Shown here in pieces: positions 54,347 through 63,448 of a DNA stretch of 64,000 nt. How positions within the stretch are numbered: the stretch's first letter is position 1; every line of letters begins with the position of its first letter. The stretch comes from JACOND01 sp965202795 (GTDB lineage: Bacteria > Bdellovibrionota > Bdellovibrionia > Bdellovibrionales > UBA1609). The notes beneath the pieces were generated by a model, which saw only the letters and a list, made by a program, of their open reading frames with translations, was not told the DNA's origin and ran no database searches. The stretch spans positions 2,425,762-2,489,761 of the forward strand of contig OZ241848.1 in the NCBI GenBank assembly GCA_965202795.1. The letters are read 5' to 3'. A program made the position numbers and the translations under genes.

Positions 54347-54847
54347 CCTCTTTTTGGGTTTTTCACTAGGCCAAAAAAAACCGCCCCGGCGGCCTGGACT
54401 AATGGGTTGATCCGAGAGATGGCGACGGGGGCGCCCATCGCTCGCAAGGCCCTCAAAAAACTTTGGGACTCTGGATAATGCTCAAGCCAGGGCATGCCGA
54501 TAAAGGGATTAGAAGATGATTCCTATGGCTGGCCGCCTCATTTGCTGCTGGACAGACAGGCCTTGCGGCCTCCAAAAATGTTTGTTATTTTTTTTCATAA
54601 GGGACTCCTTTGTTTTGTTTGCTTAAACCCAAGGTTTAGACTCAGTCTACCCTGGGGGAGTCCCCTTTTCAAACCCTAACGGAAATACGAACAACCTCCA
54701 TTTTATCCCTCTTTGCCTGTCTTATCGGCCTGCCGATTTGCAGGCTTTAGTCCTATTTCTATAAAACAGCTGTCATCTTCTATCAAAAAGAAAAAAAGCC
54801 AAAGCGCTGTTTTTTTTGCCCTAAAACGCCTGTAAAGGCCAATCCAG
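54347..54847. other. Intergenic stretch, no gene seen
   Basis: 500 bp between the repeat gene and the methyltransferase. Short open frames exist (for example 54494-54679) but without family resemblance or ribosome binding site. CTGGACTAATGG occurs both at 53767 and near 54391, on either side of the repeat gene. Confidence 0.4.
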
Positions 54848-56131
54848 TTAAAGATTCCGGCCTGTAATAATAAATTCATAATTATATACTTTTTTCAAGC
54901 CGGCCCGCTTTGTAAAACGGCCTTTTTTGTCTCTATACGGAGTAAGATTCTTGCAGCTGATTTTTCTTTTTGCAACTTGGATGTCTTGAAAGCCGTTTTT
55001 TTGCATGGAGAACATAAAAAATTTTAAATTGTTTATTAAAATCCCTTTATATTTTGGGTTGCCTATTATAAATATTGCCATTCCACCTTTTTGAAGCATC
55101 TTTTTCGCTTGAGAAATCGCTTTGTCAATATCTAAAAAATACTTAGCGACAGATTTTGCTTTAGCTGTGTCTTTCACAGATAATTTTTTGTTTATATTTA
55201 CAGCAAAATCCGGAAGGCTCTTATGTGAGATGTTTTTCTCATATTGATATATGCTTCCTATAGTTCCTTTTCTTAATTCCCTGTAGTCTTTTGCATATTC
55301 GAGCCACAAAGCGGAAAGCTGGTGTATGTCCGCATATTCGTATGAAATCGCATAAGGAGGGCTTGAAACAATTAAGTCAATAAATTTTTCACGAATTTTG
55401 TTTTTAATAATATTTGTTTTAACAATTTTGGTTTTTGATGTTGTTTTAAGTTTAACACTTTCCTCATTTGCTTTAAGCATCAATTTATACTGGCTTGAAA
55501 AGGCCGAGGCAGCGCAAGCGGGGGTTTTGCCATGATCTATTTGAGGCTTAATTGATTTGGAGAACCATTTTGAAGTTTGCTTCAGTATGTTAGAAAACGC
55601 GCAAAGAAAAAAATCTCTGTATTTCCCTTTTGGAGTTATTTTTTCTATTGAATGCTTTAATTTGGCTAATTCTTTTATTTTCTCTTTATGAAACCAATAA
55701 ATGATTTGAGGGTTTTTTAAAAACCTGTCAGCGTCATTTGATGATGACTTGCTGTCAGTATACTCGCTAATAATGCCTTTATAATATTTTTTTAATGTTT
55801 CAGTCTGATATGTTTTACTTTTAACTTTTGCAATTAAAGCGGCGACAGGATTTATATCAAACCCCCAAAAATCTAAATTCTTTTTTTTTGCCTCCAAAGA
55901 CAAAGTCCCGCAGCCGCAAAATATATCAGCTATTTTTATATTTTGTTTGTTGCGGGCTGTTTTGCGATAATAGTTTATAGCCTTGTCTAAGAAGAAGTAA
56001 GGGAATTTAGCGGGATAAGCATGTATCTTGTGCATCAAAAGCTCCTTTTTTCCTCTATCTTCAAAATTCCAGGACTTGTCTAATTTAATGTTTCTTAAGT
56101 TCAGATCTTTATAATTTTTGATATGATTCAT
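54848..56131 (-). CDS. DNA methyltransferase (N4-cytosine/N6-adenine type)
   Basis: 427 residues. SAM-binding motif I IADIFCGCGTLSLEAKK (about 68-84) and catalytic motif IV VSSPPYAISYEYAD (about 252). The SPPY form is usual for N4-cytosine enzymes. About 170 residues separate the two motifs and probably hold the target recognition region. The N terminus has HKIHAYPAKFPYFFL, a motif X-like segment. It follows the 153-residue gene by 11 bp in the Z1 operon, so it likely protects host DNA from a restriction activity of the neighbours. Confidence 0.85.
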   Translation of the reverse strand: MNHIKNYKDLNLRNIKLDKSWNFEDRGKKELLMHKIHAYPAKFPYFFLDKAINYYRKTARNKQNIKIADIFCGCGTLSLEAKKKNLDFWGFDINPVAALIAKVKSKTYQTETLKKYYKGIISEYTDSKSSSNDADRFLKNPQIIYWFHKEKIKELAKLKHSIEKITPKGKYRDFFLCAFSNILKQTSKWFSKSIKPQIDHGKTPACAASAFSSQYKLMLKANEESVKLKTTSKTKIVKTNIIKNKIREKFIDLIVSSPPYAISYEYADIHQLSALWLEYAKDYRELRKGTIGSIYQYEKNISHKSLPDFAVNINKKLSVKDTAKAKSVAKYFLDIDKAISQAKKMLQKGGMAIFIIGNPKYKGILINNLKFFMFSMQKNGFQDIQVAKRKISCKNLTPYRDKKGRFTKRAGLKKVYNYEFIITGRNL

Positions 56132-56142
56132 TTTTTCCCTCC

Positions 56143-56604
56143 TTAAGAGGTTTGCTTTACAGCGTCTAAAATGATTTTTGGAAATTCACTGATCCCTTTT
56201 TTATTTTTAAGCTTTCCGTCTGATCCGGATATAGAATATTTCATTCCAGGCCTTCTTGAAACTCTTACCCACTCATCCGAATGATTATGGTCCAATATAA
56301 ATTTCAGATCGCTAAAATCCAAGCATACAACGCCATCATTATGGCACACTAAACAGATAAAGACTCTTTCATATTCTTTTTTCAAGGATAGAATTTCATC
56401 TTGATGCTCTTTTCTAAAAGTGAAAGTCCAGGGAGACAGCCTTTTTGACGAGTATTTAATATATAAGCCGGCATTTTTATTTATAATGTATGAGTTGGAA
56501 TTCTTTTTAGCAAAAGAAATTGAAGACTGCGCCGATCTGACAATCTTCAGAACAACAAGCCCATGATATTTTTCAATGTCCTTGTTCATGTTTTTTAACT
56601 CCAA
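56143..56604 (-). CDS. Small protein of the Z1 operon, possible nuclease
   Basis: 153 residues (or 148 from the second Met). Not recognised. Features: YIINKNAGLYIKYSSKRLSPW, VFICLVCHNDGVVCLDFSDL and WVRVSRRPGMKYSISGSDGK. The beta-rich pattern with a central Asp could be a nuclease fold, but no standard motif is complete. It overlaps the end of the Z1 gene by 10 bp and is 11 bp from the methyltransferase, so all three are one operon. In a restriction system this would be the place for the endonuclease. Confidence 0.6.
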   Translation of the reverse strand: MELKNMNKDIEKYHGLVVLKIVRSAQSSISFAKKNSNSYIINKNAGLYIKYSSKRLSPWTFTFRKEHQDEILSLKKEYERVFICLVCHNDGVVCLDFSDLKFILDHNHSDEWVRVSRRPGMKYSISGSDGKLKNKKGISEFPKIILDAVKQTS

Positions 56605-58433
56605 ACAGATAACAATCTAATTTTTTCTGGAGATGCGTATTTATAATACAGTCTGGCCTGCCCGTTAGAAAAATAGATTTTTACATGGTGTTTTGCATGA
56701 GGGTATTTATCCTTTTGCATATCCCTTTTTCCAATAAAACCTTTTGGCCGATCTATAGCCTCCTGATCAACATCTTTCCAGCCTTCAATCGACAATGAAC
56801 GATGAATAAGAGTTTCCTCTGGCAGGGAGCGTCTCTTGATAAAATTTATTAAATACGGAGGCAAACCTTTATCCCCTATCAAATTTTTTAATTTATCCAG
56901 TTTTTCCCAAGAACCCTGTCCTGTCTTTTTTATTATCTCCTCTATTCTTTCAGTATATGGAAAAATAGCAAAACCCATCTCTCCAGCATTAAATCTCAAA
57001 TTAGCTTTGTCTATGCTGGCTGGCGCTACAGGGCGTGTTCTTTTGCTTTCGATCCAAATAGGCGCTCCATAGCCGGCTTTGATTGATTCCAAAGCCAGGG
57101 TATGAAACTGAAAACACCTGTGCCAGTCTATATATAACTGCTCAGGAATGGTAAGCTCAAAATATTTTAAATATTTCTCTCGATTACCAAACATTCTCGC
57201 TCTCTGAATATATGTGTCCTGCTGCATTTTATGCTTGACTCCTCTGGTAAAAAACATAGACAATAAGTTTTCAAATGTAACGCCTCTTGAAACTATATTG
57301 CCCCCAATAATTATTGTAAAAAGCGTGACAGGGCTTGTAGCCATTTTATTATTTCTAAAATTTCTTTCCTGATCGCTGTTCATCACTATCACTCTATATT
57401 TAGCTGAGTTATCTTCAATATATTGAGCAATCCTAACTTTCTCGAGAGGAAACCGGCTTTCAGCTATCTGATATATTTCATTATAGTATTTCTCTCTTGT
57501 TTCTGAAGAATGGGTTTCTGTTAAAATATCAAATATTTTGTTTATAATTCTTTCATCTCTTTCATGATCTGATTTTCGCCCGCTTGTGTGAATAAGAAAA
57601 GAGCAGTTTTTTTCATCTAAATCTTGAGGGCCGGTTTTTTCGCTCAAATTTAAATGAGCGGCATTCACTAAAAAAGAGAATAAAGCTTTTCTTAGGAATT
57701 TTGGATCGTCGCCGGCTTCCTGTATCACTCTCAAGAGAAAGTCCCCCTGCCCTTTAGTCAAAGATTTCACTGACTGCTGTATGGGAAAAAACACCTGATG
57801 CCCCTTATAAGAAGGGTGAGGCTCAAAACAAACCCATTTGTCTTTGTCATTGTCAAAAGTGTTGTTTAAGTCCAGTCTGGCGGGAGTTGCGGTTACTCCA
57901 ATATAGATGCCGTCTTTTCCAAGAAAAGCCTGTATCAGATTATTGATTTTTGACATTTCTTGTTTGTTTATTTTTGCATTCGGCGTTGCATAATCAGCTT
58001 CATCGTCAATAATCACAAATGGATTTTTATTTCTTAGCTTGTCTTTTAATTTTCTTAAATCATTGGAGTTTTTTTTGGAAAATATGACCCATTTTTTATC
58101 TCCAATTTTTATTTCCGGCTTTAAAATTTCAGTAAAGTTTTTGGGGGTTGGAGAAAGGCCGGATCGGCTGAACCGCTCCAGATTTTGGTTTAAAAGGCTA
58201 ATGCTGTCATTGAGCAAAATAATGATTATTTTGCGCCCTTCATCTAACAGCTTGGCTGTAAGGGCAATCATCATCTCTGTTTTGCCGCTTTGCGGCTCCC
58301 CGTAAATAATGAAGGACTTGCTGTTTTGCAGACTTTTCAATGTTTTTGTTACGGTATCTTCTATGTTTTCAGTGCAAAGCTCTTTATTTTTCAATTTTCT
58401 TATATGCGTGTCATAACGGCTGTTTTTTTCCAT
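56595..58433 (-). CDS. Z1-domain SF2-like ATPase
   Basis: 612 residues. Walker A IIYGEPQSGKTEMMIALT, Walker B PFVIIDDEADYATPN, then IGVTATPARLDLN (motif III-like SAT/TAT) as in SF2 helicases. The Z1 domain is in the second half: IIIGGNIVSRGVTFENLLSMF and TYIQRARMFGNREKYL. Z1 proteins sit beside methyltransferases and nucleases in defence operons (restriction-like systems), translocating DNA or driving the nuclease. GAGGGG is found ahead of the start. First gene of the operon; block C lies upstream. Confidence 0.85.
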   Translation of the reverse strand: MEKNSRYDTHIRKLKNKELCTENIEDTVTKTLKSLQNSKSFIIYGEPQSGKTEMMIALTAKLLDEGRKIIIILLNDSISLLNQNLERFSRSGLSPTPKNFTEILKPEIKIGDKKWVIFSKKNSNDLRKLKDKLRNKNPFVIIDDEADYATPNAKINKQEMSKINNLIQAFLGKDGIYIGVTATPARLDLNNTFDNDKDKWVCFEPHPSYKGHQVFFPIQQSVKSLTKGQGDFLLRVIQEAGDDPKFLRKALFSFLVNAAHLNLSEKTGPQDLDEKNCSFLIHTSGRKSDHERDERIINKIFDILTETHSSETREKYYNEIYQIAESRFPLEKVRIAQYIEDNSAKYRVIVMNSDQERNFRNNKMATSPVTLFTIIIGGNIVSRGVTFENLLSMFFTRGVKHKMQQDTYIQRARMFGNREKYLKYFELTIPEQLYIDWHRCFQFHTLALESIKAGYGAPIWIESKRTRPVAPASIDKANLRFNAGEMGFAIFPYTERIEEIIKKTGQGSWEKLDKLKNLIGDKGLPPYLINFIKRRSLPEETLIHRSLSIEGWKDVDQEAIDRPKGFIGKRDMQKDKYPHAKHHVKIYFSNGQARLYYKYASPEKIRLLSVWS

Positions 58434-59089
58434 TTTTCCCCCTCCCTTTAGCCAGTAAAAAAAATTGATCTAATCCTTTTTTTATTGAGGGTTATTTCTG
58501 ATCAGTTTTAGAAGCAATAAACACAAATTTTCCTGCCCATCATCAGGGGGCTTCGCCGGGGCCGGCGGCAAAACCGTCTTTAAGACAAGCTCAAACAAAA
58601 AAAGTATAAACTGGGGCATGGGAAAAAAGTCAAAAGATTTTTGACAGAAAGCGCCAGCAGCAACCCTTATTTTAAGCCTTAAGTCCTGTTTTTCTCTTTT
58701 CCATCTGGAAAAAACCGGCCAATGCCCGATCTATTATTCTAATAATTTTTCCCCTCCCTCCATTTTAAAGGGCTGCGGAAGGCAGGGCTTCCTGGGATCG
58801 AGCAAATGTTTCCCAACCTCGGCGGTTTTGTCTTTTCTGCCCTGCATCATAAAACGATTTTTTGTCTAAAAATCTCCATTTTAGGGTTTGGCCTAAAGGC
58901 TTGTTTCCTCTATTTTTTCCACCTTTAATCTCTTCGGATTTCATTCCCCGCGGCTTGCCAAAGGGAGACTTCATTCACATTGGATTATATTTTTTCTTGA
59001 TATTAGGGCTCCATCCCAGAAAATTATCTGCAAGTCCGTTGAGATTTGAAAAACCATATCCATAAAAACAGCCCTTGGGCAGAAAAACA
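58434..59089. other. Non-coding gap upstream of the Z1 operon
   Basis: About 650 bp, AT-rich at first, with the promoter region of the Z1 operon. A short stretch (GGGAGACTTCATT near 58965) also occurs near 37715. No gene is supported. Confidence 0.45.
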
Positions 59090-59790
59090 AGCGAAAAAGC
59101 AAAAAAATAAAAGCCCCTCCCCCCTTATGCCCCTTTATGCCGCAACGCACAATACAATTGGAAGGATGACCTTCCTGCCACTGTCAAAAGAAAATTAGGA
59201 AAAAAACAAGGGCTTTTCTCATAACATACCTCCTTTTGCCAGATTTTCTAAATTAAAACCAGGCTTTTCTCAAAATTCAAAGATTTTTTGGTTCCCGCCA
59301 GGGAAAAATGTCTCAAAAACTGAGAATTTTGCGCAAAACCTCCCCGGCCGGGGGAGCGCGAGCTGGATTTTCAAGAAAAAAGGGGGGGATAGAGGGCTTT
59401 CCCCCCCCACAGAAAATCAGCTAAATCCCCTAAAAAAGCAGGCGGGCAGCTCCGGGCCGCGGCAAAAACTCAGCCAGCCCCTGGATTGCCCCCTGACAGG
59501 GAGGCCACCTGCCTCCTTGACAGCGCTTCGCCGGCCCGCCCGAGCCTCCTGACAGGGAGGCTCCCTGCCGCCAGAACTCCACTCCCCCCGGCCCCCCAGA
59601 GCTAAATCTGCCTGTGGGAACGGCCGCGAGGCCAGCCCTCAGGCGCCGACAGGGAGAAAAGGAAGCCACCTCTCCGCCGCTTTCCCCTAGATCCCAACGC
59701 CGAACTTGCTTTCCCCGGTCCCAGCTACCTATGCCCCCCTCAGCACCTGCGCCCCCTTCATTTTCCCCCAGATCCCAATGCCGAACCGCG
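59090..59790. repeat. GC-rich repeat block C (cassette spacer)
   Basis: Related to blocks A and B: AAATAAAAGCCCCTCCCCCC, GGCTTTCCCCCCCCACAGAA, GGCAAAAACTCAGCCAGCC, CAGGGAGGC units, GGAACGGCCGCGAGGCCAG and several AACGCCGAAC-type units. It has an extra AT-rich piece (about 59180-59340) not seen in A or B. The last codons of the helicase gene at 59817 run up to this block. Confidence 0.7.
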
Positions 59791-59816
59791 GCTTTTCTCC
59801 AGCCCCAGAGCCGCCA

Positions 59817-62800
59817 TTACGCTACCCCCAGCAACCGGCTCTCTCCATTTTCCCCCGGAAAACAATTCCCATATTTAATAATCCGGCACCAGATATTCAT
59901 AAGTTTCATATTCTGGATTAATGACATATTTGTTTCCAGCAGGTTTTTTGAGCCGACAATAATTGAAAGACACTTTGCGCGGGATATGGCTACATTTAAT
60001 CTGTGCTTGTTCAGCAAAAAGCTCGCGCCTCTGGGCGCGTCCTGAACAGTTGAAGCCGCCATTGAAAGAATGGAAATGGGAGCCTCCTGCCCTTGGAACT
60101 TATCCACGGAGGCAATCCGCATATTTTCCTGATTTATCGCTCTTTTTAAATAAGCTGCCTGAAGATTATAGGGGGCAACAATTAAAATGTCTTTTTCTGT
60201 AATAAGAGATTTGTTTCCAGATCTGTCAATCCATTTGGCTTTCAGAAGTTTTTTATACAGGCTGGATATTATTTCCGCCTCTTCCTGTGAGGCGCTGCTG
60301 TTCCCTAAATGCTCAACCGGAATGAAATGAACGCCTGAATCCGGCAAATCCTCTTTTAAGGAAGAGGGAAGGAGAATTTTCTGAGTTTCATTTTTTGTAT
60401 CAGGAAAAAGTTTTCCATCATAAAAATTATCTGAAATAAATTGACAAATTTTTGGATGCATTCTATAGGAAATTGGAAGAAAAATCACCTTGTCTTCAGA
60501 CGCTGTGGTTTGGCCTTCCGTATAATATGTTAAAGCGGATTTTCCTGATTCTCCTGGATGCGCCCCCTGAATAGGCTGCTCCAGCTGATTTTGATCTCCG
60601 AGCAGTATGATATTTTCAGCTGATCTTGCGGAAGCCACAATATTTGCTAAACTAACTTGGGAAGCTTCGTCCACAAATAAATAATCATAACTGTTTTCCT
60701 GATCTTCTCTGGAAAAGAAAAAAACTGTTCCGCCCACAACATTTGCCATCTTAAAGACACCCCTGGACTCAACAAATTCCACTGGACAGTTTCCCATGAA
60801 GGATTTTTCACCCTCTATGTCTCCTTTCTTATATACTTTCTGACACTCAATCCTGATATTATCTGCATTTTGCCTAAATATCATTTTTAAAACATTCAGG
60901 ACAGCTTTATGAGAGTTGGAAGTTACTCCCACCCTCTTTCCTTTTTGTATTAAATTTAAAATAATGTGAGCAGCTGTATAGGTTTTCCCTGATCCGGGAG
61001 GCCCCTGGATACATAAAACAGAGTGATTTAAGTTTAAGGCATGAGCAGAAGCCTCTGCTATCAAATTTTTTTTCTGTAATATGAGAGGGCCTTTATGGCC
61101 TGATGACAAGTCTGGAGGATTTCTTAAAAGCAAATCATGAATGCATTTTTTTAGACCAAATTTATTGCATCTGAGGGAAAATTCATTGGCTGTCTTCAAC
61201 AGCGACTTAAAAAGATTGTTTTTATAAAAGTCATTTGCTGCCTTGGCCAAAGTAAACTTATTTTGTTTTGGAACAGATCCGCCTTGCAGCGGTTTCAAAG
61301 AGAGAATGCCTTTAATAAGATCTAATTCCACAATCTTATAGGACTCCCGCGGATTGTTATTTTCCAATACAATAACCTCATCCTCAATGCCAAAGCCTAT
61401 TTCCTGCTCCTTCTCAAATTTTATTTGACAGCTCATCTGAGCGCTTTCGAGAAATTGACATGAGGCAATGGCATGCCTGTCTTCAAGCTTTTCTTCATCA
61501 TTCTTGTCAAATCGGGAAAAGTAATCCCACCAGCCCGGTTTATCTTCTCTAATATGAAACTCCAGCAAAAAGGCCAACAGCTCAGAAATATAAAATTCGG
61601 GGCCGGCTGTTGAAAGAGGCCATCCTCTTTTTTCCAGAGGAACAGTAGCAAGCAGCTGACGGGCTTTTCTCTCACACTCTCCTTGCGCGCCTCTTCTTTC
61701 TGTCTGCTCTCCAGGAGTTTCGTTATGATGAGGGATATATTCAATGCCATGCGCTTTTTGCTGTCTCCGAAGGAACTGACACAAATTCCTTGTTGAAAAG
61801 CAGTCATCTTTATTATACTGCTCAATTTTTTTTAAAAAGGGGGATCTTTCCAATGTCTCTTTTGAATTGAGAAAATGAAAGAACTGAACAGCGGATTCGC
61901 CTCCTGATTTAATTTTAGCGTCTCTTTCCTGATCATAAAGCCCCTCCACTTCTTTAAGAGAGTAAGAAAAAGCTCCTATTCTCAGCCCCTGGACAGTAAT
62001 CCTGTATAAATCAACAAACACATGATTTCTTAAAAGATTGTCAACTTCTAATTCGCCAATTCCATACTTTCCCATAAGTCTTTTTATTGTGGATGTCTCA
62101 TAATGCCCATAATGATATATGCGCATACTTGGATTTTTCTTCCATCGATTATAAACCCACTCAATCCAAGCTTTAAAAGCAGCTGCTTCCTTGTTTTTGT
62201 TTTCCGCCCAGAAACAACGATATTTTGGCTCTTCATTGACAGCATTGCCGTATAGATATTCCAGCCCCTCTTCCGCTAAAAAAGGATACCCTTCCATATC
62301 AAAAAACACATCCGCCTCATTAGGAGGCGGAAGCATCTCCAGCCCCAGCCTTTCCCCTGTATGAGATAACACTTTAAAAGCAAGCTTGGCATTTTTTCTT
62401 GAAGACACTTGTAAAAACGCCTGATCTTTGATATTTCTGAAAGTTGATCCAGGCATGCCTTTTATTTTTTCTTTATTGCATTTTGACAGCTCATCCATTG
62501 TATTTATGTTTTGCTGCTTTAAATTTTCACAATGAGCCTGCCTGATGCCCGCAGCCAGAGAAATATCATCCAGCGCATGCAGCCTTTTTTCAGCAAAAAT
62601 ATTCCAGCCCCTGTGATCCTGGTGTTTTTTTGGCAGAGGCATGTTTTCTGGAGTAAAAGAAGAGTGATAATCCAAAAATTTCTTTTTTAAAGCTTGATAA
62701 AAATAAAAAAACTGTCTTGTCTGAAAAGTGTGGGCGGTTTTGTTTTTTGTAATTATTTTTATAGTTTCAGGGAGCGCTCCCTGAACTTCTTCCAATATAT

Positions 62801-63272
62801 CGCAATAACAGCAGAGCTGCATAATAGCTGATGGGGTGGGATGAGAGGCTATTTTTATATCACAAGGAATATAATGGTAATCTCCCAAAAGAGATTGTCC
62901 TGTAGTTTTCTCCAGAAGATCTGCGTATCCAAACATTCCATCTTTTTTTTGGATAGCTGCCTGATAGATTTTATCAGCTCCGCTTTTCATCGCGGAAGAT
63001 GTCTGTTCAGCGCAACTGTTCTTGTTAAACTTGCTTTTTTCAATTTTTGTGATTGCTCCCTGCTCTTCAAGATTCACGATAACAGCTGTTTCATGCTCTT
63101 TTCCCATTTGAGCTATGATCTCATTCAGAGGATCTCTCGGATCACGATGAGCGCCATGATTTTTAAGTGTTTCTTTTGAAACAGCTTTTTCAAAATGATC
63201 CATATAGGATGCAAACTCTGACTCAAAAAACCGGATAATATCCGTTGGAGAAAAATTAAAGTTCATAGGCAT
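59817..63272 (-). CDS. TM0106-type RecB-like nuclease/exonuclease/SF1 helicase fusion
   Basis: 1151 residues in three parts. RecB-like nuclease (about 1-240): GYADLLEK, DIKIASHPTP (Asp-x-Lys) and IMQLCCYCDILEE (the QxxxY position). DEDD-type exonuclease-like domain (about 320-520): EADVFFDMEGYPF and QYNKDDCFSTRNL. SF1 (DNA2/Upf1-like) helicase (about 740-1110): IQGPPGSGKTYTAAHI, YDYLFVDEASQVSL, PISYRMHPKI, and VDKFQGQEAPISIL. Such fusions are found in defence islands and could degrade invading DNA. The last 20 or so residues (KYGNCFPGENGESRLLGVA) are read from the adjoining repeat block and may be an altered end. Stands alone in its cassette. Confidence 0.88.
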   Translation of the reverse strand: MPMNFNFSPTDIIRFFESEFASYMDHFEKAVSKETLKNHGAHRDPRDPLNEIIAQMGKEHETAVIVNLEEQGAITKIEKSKFNKNSCAEQTSSAMKSGADKIYQAAIQKKDGMFGYADLLEKTTGQSLLGDYHYIPCDIKIASHPTPSAIMQLCCYCDILEEVQGALPETIKIITKNKTAHTFQTRQFFYFYQALKKKFLDYHSSFTPENMPLPKKHQDHRGWNIFAEKRLHALDDISLAAGIRQAHCENLKQQNINTMDELSKCNKEKIKGMPGSTFRNIKDQAFLQVSSRKNAKLAFKVLSHTGERLGLEMLPPPNEADVFFDMEGYPFLAEEGLEYLYGNAVNEEPKYRCFWAENKNKEAAAFKAWIEWVYNRWKKNPSMRIYHYGHYETSTIKRLMGKYGIGELEVDNLLRNHVFVDLYRITVQGLRIGAFSYSLKEVEGLYDQERDAKIKSGGESAVQFFHFLNSKETLERSPFLKKIEQYNKDDCFSTRNLCQFLRRQQKAHGIEYIPHHNETPGEQTERRGAQGECERKARQLLATVPLEKRGWPLSTAGPEFYISELLAFLLEFHIREDKPGWWDYFSRFDKNDEEKLEDRHAIASCQFLESAQMSCQIKFEKEQEIGFGIEDEVIVLENNNPRESYKIVELDLIKGILSLKPLQGGSVPKQNKFTLAKAANDFYKNNLFKSLLKTANEFSLRCNKFGLKKCIHDLLLRNPPDLSSGHKGPLILQKKNLIAEASAHALNLNHSVLCIQGPPGSGKTYTAAHIILNLIQKGKRVGVTSNSHKAVLNVLKMIFRQNADNIRIECQKVYKKGDIEGEKSFMGNCPVEFVESRGVFKMANVVGGTVFFFSREDQENSYDYLFVDEASQVSLANIVASARSAENIILLGDQNQLEQPIQGAHPGESGKSALTYYTEGQTTASEDKVIFLPISYRMHPKICQFISDNFYDGKLFPDTKNETQKILLPSSLKEDLPDSGVHFIPVEHLGNSSASQEEAEIISSLYKKLLKAKWIDRSGNKSLITEKDILIVAPYNLQAAYLKRAINQENMRIASVDKFQGQEAPISILSMAASTVQDAPRGASFLLNKHRLNVAISRAKCLSIIVGSKNLLETNMSLIQNMKLMNIWCRIIKYGNCFPGENGESRLLGVA

Positions 63273-63337
63273 TATTACGCATAAGCAGGCATGTCCAGAC
63301 CAAAGGTGTTATTTTCGTTCGGCTGGCATCATATTAA

Positions 63338-63430
63338 GGAGTCCATAAATATTCTGACAGAATTATTGGAATTCTCTAATAAAGCCTTCTTTAACAAATG
63401 TTATTCAATGTCGGAATATTTATGAACTTC
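63338..63430. mobile_element. MITE-like palindromic element, copy 2
   Basis: 93 bp, inverted relative to the copy at 53124. Starts GGAGTCCATAAATATTCTGAC, ends ...GTCGGAATATTTATGAACTTC. It separates two minus-strand defence genes. Confidence 0.8.
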
Positions 63431-63448
63431 TGTATGAATGTAGAAAAA

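Noticed and set aside
53767..54402. CTGGACTAATGG on both sides of the repeat-protein gene as a target duplication
   Set aside because: Twelve bases without inverted ends next to them; could be chance or part of a larger unrelated repeat.
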